This document shows, piece after piece, positions 1 to 14,400 of a stretch of DNA of 64,000 bases. Numbering within the stretch: the first letter of the stretch is position 1; each line of letters opens with the position of its first letter. Position numbers and translations under genes: made by a program. This stretch comes from Phoronis australis (taxonomy: Eukaryota; Phoronida; Phoronidae). The stretch lies in NCBI GenBank assembly GCA_002633005.1, contig NMRA01000288.1:386300-450299 (forward strand), written 5' to 3'. The notes under the pieces were generated by a model. It was not told the origin of the DNA. It made no database searches and was given only the letters and a program-made list of their open reading frames with translations.

Positions 1-791
1 AATGAGAGGTTTTCATTTAAAGATGACGCTGCACAAGTCTTCGTAACTATCCAGTTCGCCATCAAGAATCAAAATTTATTTGAGAACTTTGAAGTGGCAT
101 TAAACCAATGCTTTCTGTAAAAAAAAACAACTTTTGGTCCTCCAACCTCTTTGAAATTGGTCTTCTCTTCTTCCTTTCTCAGTTAAGAAGTTATCTCTGG
201 GCACAGGAAGAACAAGTCCATTACTGCTTAAAATCAGGCTCACCTAGGTCACGGTGTGACCATTTCCGACTAGCATTGGATTTGCCTAGGATAATCATAT
301 TGTAACTAATTCACTTNATGTCGAGCCCAGTAAAATTTTTCATTTGATACAAGCAGGTTTGCCACACCAATTTCAGACACCCATTCAAGCACTTTTTGTT
401 ATAAACTAGACCTGCAGCACAATTGTCTCATCTTGGAGAACACCAACTCACAGTGATTCTATGCATAACACGTTAAATGAGAGGTTTTCATTTAAAGATG
501 ACACTGCACAAGTCTTCGTAACTATCCAGTTCGCCATCAAGAATCAAAATTTATTTGAGAACTTTGAAGTGGCATTAAACCAATGCTTTCTGTAAAAAAA
601 AACAACTTTTGGTCCTCCAACCTCTTTGAAATTGGTCTTCTCTTCTTCCTTTCTCAGTTAAGAAGTTATCTCTGGGCACAGGAAGAACAAGTCCATTACT
701 GCTTAAAATCAGGCTCACCTAGGTCACGGTGTGACCATTTCCGACTAGCATTGGATTTGCCTAGGATAATCATATTGTAACTAATTCACTT
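1..791. repeat. 475-bp-offset direct duplication ending at a single n
   Basis: Bases 1-316 recur almost exactly (I saw one mismatch, near base 26) at 476-791. The first copy stops at the n at 317, and the bases from 318 to 475 occur once. This is the pattern of a contig end whose sequence is repeated inside the next contig, so a false duplication is likelier than a real tandem repeat. No gene is recognised here; the identical 65-codon ORFs are by-products of the duplication. Confidence 0.85.
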
Positions 792-939
792 CAGGCATAT
801 GCCATGGTAGTAATGTTGTTTTAGAACCGTATTTAGGCCTGAGAACTATAAAGTTGTTTTGGAATCAACAAAATGGTTTTTAGCCACTCTAGGTATTAAA
901 TGTGACTTCATGAAAAAATGAAAACATCAATAACTGTAG

Positions 940-2454
940 AATCCCAGGCGTTACAACTTTATTGCAATCAAAGCTTATTTTGAACAGAGATTGCTGTAAC
1001 TTCCACAGACACGAAAAATTCTTGCAGATTCTGTTTGAGAATCCAGACACAATTCATCAGCTAAAAGACTAACCACTGTCACAGGAGATCTAATTTGGTA
1101 TCCATTACTGCAAGATTCTATGTGATCTACAAGACTTAGTGCTAAAACTTTTAATTTGCGGTTGTAAGTTTTTAGCCAACTAAGGGATCTTCCAAACAGT
1201 GACGTCTCAAGAAATCTTAAAAGACTAAACAGACATTCAAATAAATAAAATTGTGTGCAGGGTGTTCACCAACAAGGATTGTGCATATGCAATCTATTCA
1301 CAATTTCAACACATCACTTCACAAGCTCACTGACTAAATGTAACAAGCAGACAGGTATTGGATTTTTACATTTAAGAAAACATCACCTGCATGACTTTTT
1401 CCAGCAAAGTATACAAAAAGTTCAGATCAATAACAAACAATATCTAACACAGATCTTTTGGTTTGTTTTGCTTGGTCCAATACCATATAACAATTATTAA
1501 CAAAGACGCTGCCACATATACTATAGGAGATAAACCTACAACATTGGAAATTTAAAAAATTATGGTGATGTAGGACCCAAAAATGTTCAAATCTGGCTAA
1601 TTTTCGAACAACACGTCTCGGAAATAGCAGCACGGTTTCATTTAAAACTTTCAGATTATTAGAAAAAGACAAAAAAGTTCTACAAATTAAAGTAATCGGC
1701 CTAACAAAACATTTCTCCCTCGTCTGACAAAGTAAACACTAACCACCAATACTGATAACTTGTCTTGAGCAAAATCATTTGTCTGAGAATAAAGCATGGT
1801 ATGGCTCTGACATTACTTATGTTATTATAGAGTCCGCTAACAGAAGCCAAAAACAATCAACAACTGCAAAGTAAAATACAAAAGTTTGAAATGGTTCAAC
1901 ATGCCAGCCAAAATATCACCTAGTATGACGTCCACACTCAGGGGTGCATCATGAGCAAAAGTGAAAAAATATGTGACCACGACGGAGAACGCGTGATTGG
2001 AGATTCAGATCAATCAAAAAAGATTCAGAGACAAATAAATACCTAATAAAGAAAATAATTGAGCTAGGCTGTACGAACATGAGTTGTAAAGGTCACTTAA
2101 CGTTCCATCTCACAAGAACCAAGCCAACTGTACTGTATACGCTCATTTGTTAACTGTGAACTTTGGTCACAACAAATGTTTCAGAGAGATAATGGGAGAG
2201 TTTCAAGAATCTTCTGCTCACACATAGTCCGTTGCACACCTGTTACCCCGAAATTCCGAAAAAAAAGCCTCATCCAATGGTCCAACTTATGGTAAGAAGA
2301 TGTTAAACTCCACCTCGAAACTTTCATGAAATGGACCAGAATACACTTCACTGACACTACAGGATGACTTAGTTAATCAAGCATGTCAATGTATCGAGTA
2401 CACAGAATCAAAATGGGATTGTTGTCTCGCATTCATCACACGACATAAATGATG
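940..2454 (-). other. Probable PPAT 3' UTR and downstream flank
   Basis: AT-rich sequence downstream of the PPAT stop without convincing coding potential. On the minus strand a candidate AATAAA polyadenylation signal lies at 958-963, which would give a 3' UTR of about 1.5 kb. The 3' end is inferred from this signal only. Confidence 0.4.
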
Positions 2455-5400
2455 TCACCAGCTGATGTCCACGGGGTACTTGCCAGTTAGACATGCTGTA
2501 CAGTGACCCAGATTTGACTGATCCAACTTGGACCCCTTCTGGACAGCAGAGACCAGTCCCTCCACAGACAGGTAAACCACACTGTCAGCACCTGGAAATG
2601 CAGACAGGCAAGTTTTTTTGTTGAGGAGAAATCACATGGAGTGAAATGTAATCGGGTAACATTCACTTACAGGAGTCCTGCATTTTGAGAACCAGTTGTC
2701 TCTACTGAATAACAGGCAACAAACTGGTTCTCAAAAATTGGGATCCTGTAAGTGACCACTGCCCATAACCATTGGTCTGACCAAGCATTGTAACTAAAAA
2801 CAGAGTCAAAAAGTTATAATTAGTGCAAAAACAAAATGTAAAACATTATTTTTGCGTGAATTTTAAGTAGTACTCGAAATTAAGAGCAAAATACTCAGAC
2901 ATACATTATAATTGTGACACCAGTCTGACACTTCTACAAATAAATACTTAAAGAATTTTACAACATCATTAATATGCACATCATTTTGTTTGAAAATTTA
3001 AGAAGTCACTAAAGATGTGAGACCTTGCAGTGTGACTGACTTAATAGTCTCAATAAATACTCCACTGATCAAACAAGCAGTCAAGAATTCAATGATATGA
3101 AAAATTTTGGTGGGAAAACTGGATGTCCCAGATGGTTACGTTGTGTAACTGAACAAGGCGCACCACTATGGCCCAGACAAAAGCTGCAGACTGAAGTTGC
3201 TTATATCAAATTGACTCTGTTGGACTCAGGATAAACTTGTCTATGCTTGAGAGCTTGAAACCATTAGCAATCAGTAATGGATAACACCTAACTCATTCTT
3301 AGAATGTCCGAACTCATCCGAACATCTTGCCGAAACAGGCCAGGGACATGCAAAAATGACACTTTGGCCAAAAACATGCTTCAAACGCGACTCCATCGCA
3401 CTTGATTTTTGTCTCATTCTCAATATTGTACTAGGAACTATCTTGATGCAACAGGACCATAATTTGGTGCGATACGTCAAGTTAGACTGGCATCAGTTAT
3501 AGCACTCACCAAGATGTTTCGCCAAAGCCTCTTCATTCAGCTTGTTGGCTATGAGTTCGTCTTTGGTAGGAATGTTGATACCCATGTAGCATGGATTCTT
3601 AATGGGAGGCGACGCCAGTCGTATGTGAACCTAGAATCAAGATGGCTGACTTAAACTACAAGTCATTCACAAGAATGGGAGATCCATGCCAGAATTGCAT
3701 TTCCTAACCACACTGCACTACTAGTGCAATAGAAACTTATGAATCAGTCAACCAGTTGCTGAGTGGCACGCAATTTTTTCTCAACTTGTAGACTATGGGA
3801 TTTTTCCAAAAATTGAAATAAGAATACAGTTATCTCACAAGTCATTTTAAGCCTTTTAAAACAACTGCCAAAACATCTGAAAATTACTCAATTTTCCTTG
3901 AATGGTTTCGATCATCATTTCCAACACAATACCTACGAATTTGAAAAAATGAATTTGGCCTCATCAGTTTTCTTAAACAAATCGTAAAACAGGTATGAAA
4001 GAACTAGGCCCGTAATAATACCTGTTACTCTTCGTACGACTTCAAACATTTGAAAAAGAACACGAGAGGCTAGACCTATGACTCATTTCCAAATTCACAC
4101 GAGCCAACTTACCTCTTTTGCTCCGTAGGACCGTAGTAGAGCTACTATAGGCTGCATCGTATTTCCACGAACAATGGAGTCATCGACGATCACGATACGT
4201 TTTCCTCTGAAATTTTCCTCCAGAGCACCGAATTTCTTGGCCACTGCTAGCTTCCGTAATCGATTGCTCGGTTGAATAAAGGTGCGGCCGACATAGCGAT
4301 TTCTGCACAAGACTTCCACAAATGGAAGACCAATCTAGAAAATTATAAACAGGAATGATTTAACTCAAATATAACAGCAAAGTCATATTTAACATTTTGC
4401 AAAACCTAGTTTGTGTATTCAGACAAATATTAATTAAAGTACATTAAATCTTGAAAACAAAAAAATGTTACAGCAGAATTTGATTTTAACTTTATATGAA
4501 TTTGTCATTGATTAGGTCATGTGTCCAATAGCAAAAACAATGGAATGGTAAAATCATGGGCCCATATCACTAACATGACCAAATTTCCTTTCACATAAAT
4601 GTTCAAGATAAAATCTCAAAAATGCTGTCACAGTACACAAAATTATCGTTTTGTTTTGTGCAGCATTTCAGAAATCAGATCTGTAGCCAGATTTCAGGGC
4701 TCATCATCTGCTGGCTGATGAGACAAAGCATTCATTATCATAAGAATGAGACGCCATATCTGTTCTGTGATGAGGTGCCATGTGAGTCACATGTTGATGA
4801 TAGTGTAGGCAACACCTTTGACAATACCTGTTGAGCATATCCCATAGCAGCAGGTGTGGCAGACTCTGGAACAACACTGACCAGATCAGCCTCCACTGGA
4901 GCCTCAATAGCCAGCTGCCTACCACAGCGCTGACGGACTGTGTACACCATTTGACCTGCCATGTAAATCGAAAACCATTCAAAGAATGCACACAAACACC
5001 ATTTGCAATAAAAAAGGATCAGTTGCTTATTAACTGACACCCATAATTAGTCTGTCAATGGCAGGAAGGAGTCAGTGGGAATGTAAGGGGGGGGGGTTGC
5101 AACGGAGTTTCCTTTTTTGAAAGTCAGTTACCTAGCAATTTGTGATTGTGATAAGTGCTGCAGACTAAAAGTCACATTCTTCATGGTATGACTGATGTTA
5201 ACTGTTGGCTCTCTACAACGCTAGATTTGGCCAACACATGGGATGTCTATTACCAGACATCCTTTATAATAAGGGACTGGAATGCGCAAGTAAGACTGGC
5301 TAGTTCTCACCTTCCATGAAGCTGTCTCCTCGGGCAAAGTAGACATACTCAAAGATGCAGAAGGCAGGCTTAGATTCATCTGGTCTTGGAACAATGGCTA

Positions 5401-8400
5401 TTGACTTGACACCAGTCCTCGAGACTTCAACGATCTCACCTGAAATTCAGAGGGCAATTCTAGTCAAAGCCGCTGCAGGTAAAGATAATTAGAGAGAATA
5501 ACCCATTTTTCCCCGTCACAATGATCATCAAACGTTTACACAGTTCAGTTAACCTTTGAGCGTACGAGGAATTAACCCTCACAATAGCCGCAAGGGAACA
5601 ACATTGCATTTACCAAATGATTAAGTGGAAAACATTGTAAAGACATATTATTAAGCATAAACAAAATATATGATAACTCTAGTTACAATGCAACACACTG
5701 TGAAAAAAGGCCCACGATACAGTCATGTCTAATTAAGTCACATGTCGCCACACCAACACATGTGAGAGTCGGCAATTCCATCATTCTTTCTCTCAGCATA
5801 TCATACTGCGAATTAGGACCTGAAAGTTCCAAAAATTTCACTAAGCCACCAAAATGAGGCCTTACCCGGTAACACCTCTCTGTAGTACCTCGCCCCAATG
5901 GCCTGGAATGCACACGACTCTGACGAAATCACGTAACCCTCGCAGTCATCCATCTCCTTCTCTTTACTTTCTGGAAACAATGTTCAGAGACTATCGACAC
6001 AAACTGTCCATTTTTCTTTCTGAATTTTTTTTATTTGACCCATGCATCTTCTTGTGAAACTGTACCTGCATCCAACTTCAAGTGGAAGGGCCGACGCAAA
6101 CTACTGGAGCAAAAATAATCTTTAAAAAAACACACTTTGAATTTACTAGGTGTATACTTGTGCTGCCATAACATCTTTACCTGTTCATTTACTTGCCAAA
6201 ATGTCAGACTGCTGTTCTAGGACCTGGGAACAATATCAAGCTTAAAATTCACAAGGTGGCGCTAGTGAAACATCAGCACTACCAAACACTTGTGACTATC
6301 ATCTAACAAATGCATCCATACTGACGAACAGCATTCAGCTTCATCTAATGAGTTACTAAAAGGAGTGCAATTGTCACTCACACGGACGCCCACATTTTGA
6401 GAACCAATTTGACACCAGTTTTTCAGTGGAAAAAACAGGTTCTCAAAATACCGGACCCCTGTAAAAGACCAGTACCAAAAAGGACCACGACTTCACAGCA
6501 CCACTTACTCGTGAACATCAAGTTCCTCCTAAGGTTCTAATTAGTAAATTAGGAAAATATCATCTAATTCAGCTGAAACATGCTTCAACCCACCAGATCC
6601 TGACGTCACTAGCTTTCCTATACACAGTGGTCTGTTTCCAAATGGATCGCGGACGGCGTAGATCTTGTTGCCGTGCATAATGACTAGAGAGTAGGCTAGC
6701 AGTGTTTCCTTCATCATCAGCTTAATTCTGTAATAAATAGGAAATTAAAAGGAGGATAACAAAACCAGGAATTGTGAAAAGATGCAATTTCTGATATTTT
6801 TGTCCATAAATCCCAGTGACCTCTTTCACCTCTAGTATTTGCAATGACCTCACATGTATTATGAAATGACAAAACAAATTGTTTTGGAAATTGTTTAAAT
6901 TTGTCAGGGCCTAGTATCAACTTCTGAACAGCAAAAATTTCAACCTTCTCTGTACGTTCAGGTGAACATGTTCAACTCATTCATGCATAGCTTCCGTGAT
7001 CGACGTTTAATTGAATTCTACTCTCCAAGAAGCTTATTAAAAGAGTAGTCACATGACACATACGTGACCATATACTGAATAAGTCATGGAATTTATTATC
7101 AATGGTTGTCTATTCCAAAAGGATGATTCAAACGTGCTTTGAGATACTTCAGTGCTATTTCTACTACCTAGCTGGCCAGTTAGCTCCATCTGGCTCTCCA
7201 CCAGGGGGCGTTAGCGCCAACAATTGGGTGATTAGCTCACTGTCAGTGCCGGTGGATAGGCCAACGCCGTGTTGTAACACCTAAAGAAGAATGATAACCT
7301 TGATAAATAAAGATTAAAAGTTGCAGGTAACGTCATTATCTAAATGCATACTATCAAAATATGCAACGCCTAAAAATAAATCATGTAAATAATTGCAACA
7401 ACTTTATGCTAAGCCTAGAAAATATCAACCATTTTCATCGGCACTTCAAAAGTGACATCATTGTCTTTCTGATATTTGCTTGGTAATGGTAAATAGTCTA
7501 AATTCCTCTGACAACCATACTGTATTACTGACTGAAACTACGTCAGTGTGGCATGCAATGTAATGGGTCTGGTCAGATGCAATAATGACAAGCCAGTTCT
7601 AACATCAAACTTAGAAACCTTTCTAATCAGAGTAAGGAACAACACGAGACCAATTGGCCTAACTTAAATCTTTGATACACAAGGCGCGAGTTTATTGCCT
7701 TTGAAAATTTTGTATATTTTTTGGGCAGTGAACTGGACAAATTTATTGGTTGGAAGTTAGAGGAAGATGAATGAGGTGATGGAATCAATTTTGCAGAGTA
7801 AAACAATGAGTTATTGTGCAATGTTTCTTTTTACAAGCAGCTCGTGGAAAGAAAAATCAATGCCTTACAAATAATACGACATGTAGCTAATTTTGAAAAT
7901 TTGGTCCATAAAAAATATGGTATGAAACAACAGATTATGCACAAACAGAAAAGTTGTTTATTTTAAACACACAAAAGTAGCCATAAGAAGTCTTTTTAAA
8001 AAAACTTTCTTTGATCAACAAAGATCACCTTTTTACGAAGTGACCTAGCATTGACCAGTTCCCCATTGTGGGCGACAGCAATCAAACCGTGCAGCGTATC
8101 GACGACAAACGGCTGACAGTTGACGTACTCTGAACTTCCTGCAGTGGAGTAGCGTGTGTGGCCTGAAATAATGCGCAAGAAATAGTAAAGTAGAATTCAA
8201 CAGAAATAACCCAATACTATCTACTCTTTCAAATGTCATCTCAATCTATAATTGGCCTCGATTCAGTACCGCCATAGAATACAGCAGAGGGTAAGATGAT
8301 GGTGTGACATAAGTGAAGTGACATGACTGTCTGCCCTCCAGGTTACAGAGCAGCAGGTACAAGGAAATAAAACATAATTGCCACAGTGAAGAAATCTAGT

Positions 8401-11400
8401 GTACGACAAGTAGTGATGTTTCACTTTATTGGCAATAAAACAACGTCAGATGAGTACAGGGCTGTTTTCTAGGCCAAATATTACAAAAAACATGCGATCA
8501 CACTTGGCTTTTCTTGCGAGTATCTCAGGTGTATGGAACGTACAACCTTCAAGTACAACATGGAGTGTTCAGAGAGTCACTAGTAACTCTTAAGGGGATA
8601 CAACAGTAAGTTTCCATAGCTACAGGATGAAAGTGCTATAGGTATTCAGTGAAAAAGTGAGACTGGTGCTATTTTAGTATCAAAGATTCTATGAGGAATA
8701 TAGTTTCTCTACGTCGTTGTCTGAGGTAATAATCCTAACATCATTATAACCAAGTGCGCAGTCTCTAAACAATGCCTGGTAGAGAGAGGTGTGATTGTCT
8801 GAAAGAGCACGCAACATGCTTTTATAGCCGGTAAAGTGAAATGTCCTACTTTATAATGAATTTCTTCCTTGTTAGGGTTATTTTCAAATTCCAAACACAA
8901 GGACCATTAGAGCAATGAGCCACTGACTGTGTTCATCTCCATTGTGGTGAAGAAACAGGGAAATTTAGCCAACTTAATGTTACTGAATGTGGTTTCACAT
9001 ATGTCGCAATCTAACAAGGACAATTAAACCAGAACAGCAATTATAACATTTCCAGTGACTTGTCTATTTGGAAACAACATTAAAAAAGGTGCAGCTTGGG
9101 AAATCACCAAGTCAACTAATATGCAAAACACAATGTACTCCATAGGCCTGCATGGGCAGTGGTGATAGGTTTTTTGTTTCATTTTTTCCATTCCTCTTGT
9201 CTGGTATGGTCACATCACGTTTTGAGTGAAGGTTTTAAACGAAGGCTTCTAAACACATAATTATGTTCACCAAATGAAGCATCAATTAAACCATTAATAA
9301 TTAAGCACAAAACAAAGAATATTTATACTACAAGAGACTGAATGATAACCATCTTTGCTGGTTAGTGTCTGAAACCTGGGCTTTGGGAAGTTCGGTTAGG
9401 ATGCTCATAGCAATAAACTAGACACTACTTCTACTGTATCCTTGATACCCAATAATGTGTCTTATCTCCACACCCTGAGTGTAGATCATTCGACTTTATG
9501 ACTGAAGAACAATTTATTGACCGTCACATCAAGAGCACCTAATAATATACATTGCTATAAAGAGGGACTCAACCTGTAAAATTTTGAACCACCACCGTCA
9601 CATTTTTAAGTCTTGTGCACACTGACTGCATTCTCAGTCTTATCATTTTTATCAAAAGTATATCATAGCTATGATCTAAATTCACAAAAACATTTAACCA
9701 AAAACGCAGAAGTGGACTAACAGCAGAACATTTCAATTGACAATGTTCACTCATTCCCACAGACTGCACTCAATGTTAACTCTGGTAAGAACAATGTTGA
9801 ACTCTTTGTCAAAACATTTTTAATCAATGACTCAATGATTTTTTTCACCAAGCCACTGTCACGAGTCAAAACACAATGAAAAAAAGATCAACAGCTTTGT
9901 TCAACATCTGTAACGCTACATGCCATGGTCAAAAGTCACTGTAGCAATTAGAAATGTACTTTAAGAACACCAGGGAAAAGACCTAATGTTAGACTTCAAT
10001 AGAAAAATACACTCAACAGTGACCTCGATTAGTGTCTATAAGATCACAAGTGAAGACCACAAAACCCCAGTGGTGGCTGTTATTCAATTTGACATGACTG
10101 CATAGGTGCTTCACGTGACTGGCACACACACAAATGTGCCTGTGACTGCTTTAGGTATGACAATCGGACTTTTAATTCTTAAAAGACCTTTGATAAAGCA
10201 AGGCCCCAAGTGGTTGAGTTTACCATACTGACCTAAATCAGGGTTAGACTTTAAACTACCGTAATCTTTTCACAGGTTAAAAATACACCAAAACAAATAC
10301 TTGTTCCAAAGCCTATACAAGCAAAATTAGCTAGCAAAACCATAGGCATTTTGCTACTTAGCATGATTGTGCTTAATTTGAAACCAATGAAAGTTTTTAG
10401 ATAATTTTCTTCAGGACTATGGAATTCTAACCAAAAAACTGTAGCAACAGACAGATCACAGTAAAATACGAAAATGCTTAAAGGTTCATGATTTTTATTA
10501 AATAAAGTATATGATTCAGATAGTTGACTTCTTTCTTACAGTAAACAATTATCTTTCCTGTTTACTGACAAATGAACATTTGCTGCTTCATCAATTTTGT
10601 TTTCAAGAAGCAAAAAGGTTATGAAATGTTTGCCAAGATATGAAGAAATGACACTCTCTGGGAACCATAGCTTGACAACAGACATTTTGTAGATGGTTTG
10701 ATATTTAACTGGCCAGAGTGAAATCAAAAAGTTCATGGTCAATGCTATGACATGAAACAGCAGTTTAGTTGAAAATGGTGAAATTCAGTGTCTCTCAATA
10801 TGCTTAAACTACGTGTGGAGTCAAGACTTACATCTGACCATAAAAGTCACCCCACGATTCGATATAGTAATTAAATTACATCTAAACATAAAAGTCACCC
10901 CACGATTCGATAGTAATTAACTTTTGCTGCCACACAAGTCAAGTTTTAAAGTAGCATACCTGATGGGCCAGTTGATTTGAACAATGAACTTGTATAATAT
11001 TCAGATCTAATGTCACATAACACATCTTGCAAATATCTCGGTGACTGTTGACTTGAAGGTTTACAAATAATAATTCGGCAAGCAAATTCTTCCTTCGAGC
11101 AAATGAAATTCTTCGTTTTCTTGCTAACAGGCAAGTAGTTTAAAATGAAAAAGTTAGGGTTAAGCCATGCTCATGGCAAACATTTCCCACCAAATATTGA
11201 ATATAAATCGGTAAATAAAACAACAAGAATGGATCAACTGAAATTTGAAATTTTCGGATGTAATAACTTCCTTTGTCAACATTCTTGTTGTTTTATTTAC
11301 CGATTTATATTCTACATTTCATGAAACAATAGTATCCTTGAGAGGATCTGGATCGCCTTATTTAGTTTCAGATTTATTTTCTACGTTATTTACCACCAAA

Positions 11401-14400
11401 TATTATAATGCGTCTAACCGCAAGCTTCTAAAATGTCTTCTCCCTGCATGAATTCAAACACAGTGCTGACACCATTGTGCATCATGTATCTTGCACATTT
11501 TTCCAAATTCAAAGTCGCGTTTGGAAATCTTGAGATTACACAAGCTTTATCTCCATTTTACTTCAATTAATAAATGTTTCTAGTATTTTTAGTACAACTG
11601 CAGCTGTTATGGATCCTTTAATATTCAACAAAAATTGACGCATGACTGCTGTGTTTCAACACTGACAAAAATGGCTTTCTGAAATTAATTAATTCAAAAT
11701 GTAGATTTTCAAGAATTCATCCTTTGTGTGTGACTCTACTGATACCCACCTATTCCAAGATTGCCTCTGAGCTTGCTCAGTATGTCACTATTGAACACCT
11801 GACTGACCATACCCATACCCTTGTGGTGAAAGTATTCGTGTCGGCCAGCATTGTTACCATATGTCGTCACGATTCCCGCGCTCTCCTGACCCCTGTAAGG
11901 AAATAGTGGTTAAAGGGGCTATAAATTCACTTTCTCACATGACCACGAATGTGTTACAAAATGACTGGTTAATAACACTGAGTATGTAATACTTTTGACA
12001 TTACATGGGCGAAACACAAAGTAGTGCAAAGCAGAAATCCAGACGCCTTACATTTTATTGTTTGCAAAACACTAAAACAACCAAACGCGCGCCAACCAAA
12101 CAATGCCGGAATTCCGTGAAGGTTACAAGGTTATGATTGACAAATTGGTTGTCGCAACTGTACCTACTCCCAGTCAGAAGGACATGCAGACAACTTCTTA
12201 AGCAGACCCATCTTCGGCGACGAATACCAAATCCATGTTCATTCAAGAAATGCGGTGCTGTCGCAAGGACAATTCAGTACTCACGCGTGGAAGCCCTGCT
12301 AGCTGTTATTTATAAACCTTTGTTACGGTTTAATATTACAACTTCAAAGACCATTCATTAGATTCTAACTCAAATATTGTTACGAAAGCTGAATGCAATT
12401 TACAATTGTTAAGTTTAAAATAATTAAAACTAATAACAAAAAGTAACTGAGTTTACTTTACAAGCATGTTGTTACAAAAGTGGCGTCATGTGGTTGAAAG
12501 TTTTAGACACGTCGAGTTTTTCGGCAAAAAAGATCGTTTTTACAGTTCATGTGAGAAAACAAATCCTACGCTCGTCTCTGGTTTACGACATGAGCAAAAC
12601 CTCTTGGAAATTTTGTCAAAATCCCTTGGCAAGCCTTGGGATTTTGACAAAATTTCCCATCGGTTTTGTCCATGTCGTAATTAATCTGAGACTCACGTAG
12701 GATTTTCTATTTATGTTTTAATTTTGAACACTTATCATTAAGAAATTGGTATCAAACTGTTCTCAATTCAAAATGGCGTGATTTATGGGCTTGGAATGAA
12801 CTGGCAATTCCTTATTGCTCAAGATGAGGCTATACAAACTGGCTCGTCCTGGCGTCATGTTATTCACATGGTCTCGAAGAATAGCAAACTGTCAGATCTT
12901 TCCAAGACTTAAAATAACTTCTACAAATATTGTTTCAATTTTGAACGTCCACTCCAAGAGTTTTTGTTAAATGGACGTTATTGGTGAGAAAAGATTTCTT
13001 GTGATCAGCGTCAACGTGGAATCAGACTCACGGTAGTAGAGCCCCTGCAGACACAGCCTAGAGCATTCTGCTGATGGAGCTACAAAATCCCACTCGAGAA
13101 ATGGCAGTATTTTAACCATAATTTAATGGCAGCGACATCGGTCTAGATTTCAGTGAATGTCTGACAGACAACGGCATGAATTGGTGATTTGTAATAATTT
13201 AATGGTAGAGACACCGGTCTAGATTTCAGTAAATGTCTGACAGACAACGGCATGAATTGGTGATTTGTAATTATAATTTAATGGTAGAGACACCGGTCTA
13301 GATTTCAGTGAATGTCTGACAGACAACGGCATGAATTGGTGATTTGTAATAATTTAATGGTAGAGACACCGGTCTAGATTTCAGTGAATGTCTGGCAGAC
13401 AACGGCATCAATTGGTGTTTTGTAATAATTTAATGGTAGAGACACCGGTCTAGATTTCAGTGAATGTCTTACAGACAACGGCATGAATTGGTGATTTGTA
13501 ATAATTTAATGGTAGAGACACCGGTCTAGATTTCAGTGAATGTCTGACAGACAACGGCATGAATTGGTGATTTCTAATAATTTAATGGTAGACACCGGTC
13601 TAGATTTCAGTGAATGTCTGGCACACAACGTCATCAATTGTTGATTTGTAATAATTTAATGGTAGAGACACCGGTCTAGATTTCAGTGAATGTCTGGCAG
13701 ACAACGGCATGAATTGGTGATTTGTAATAATTTAATGGTAGAGACACCGGTCTAGATTTCAGTGAATGTCTGACAGACAACGGCATGAATTGGTGATTTG
13801 TAATAATTTAATGGCAGCGACACCGGTCTAGATTTCAGTGAATGTCTGGCAGACAACAGCATGAATTGGTGATTTGTAACAAAATTACAAAAACAACAGA
13901 TTTAGTTGTTTTACATATCTAGGCAAAGCTAAGTGAACCCCATCCAACAATAAAAAAATCCCATAATGCAATTTGACTGTAAAACTGACACGAGTGTCAG
14001 TTGTAATGTCTGTACATAGAAATTTGTTTTCTAGAGCAGCTAAGTACTAAGCAGAGTGGACAGCAGGCCTTCACCTAGAGGGAGTCCAAGGTGTCCACAC
14101 TGACAATCTAACTCAAATTTAGACATCCCAGCTAGGACTCCCTGTTCAGCAACTGGAAGCCCAAGTGAAGTAAACATAGGTCTCTTAACTTGCCAACAGC
14201 AGCTCTGGGAACTCAACGGCCTGACAAGAATGAACATGTTGGTATAAAACTGATGTAAGATATGACCAACTTTATTGCAAAACCATATCTCGATCCACAG
14301 TAACATACAACACTATGCAAGAGGAGCGCAGAGCATTGAAATGCACCCACGACTGCACCACAAATGGTGTGCTTCTAGGGGTGTTTATTTCTAGCATAGA

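Noticed and set aside
1-791. Real tandem gene duplication at the left edge
   Set aside because: No coding signal; the first copy ends at an n, which fits an assembly overlap.
3271-3480. Extra PPAT exon in intron 10
   Set aside because: The frame has no PPAT similarity, and exons 10 and 11 already join in phase with the complete protein.
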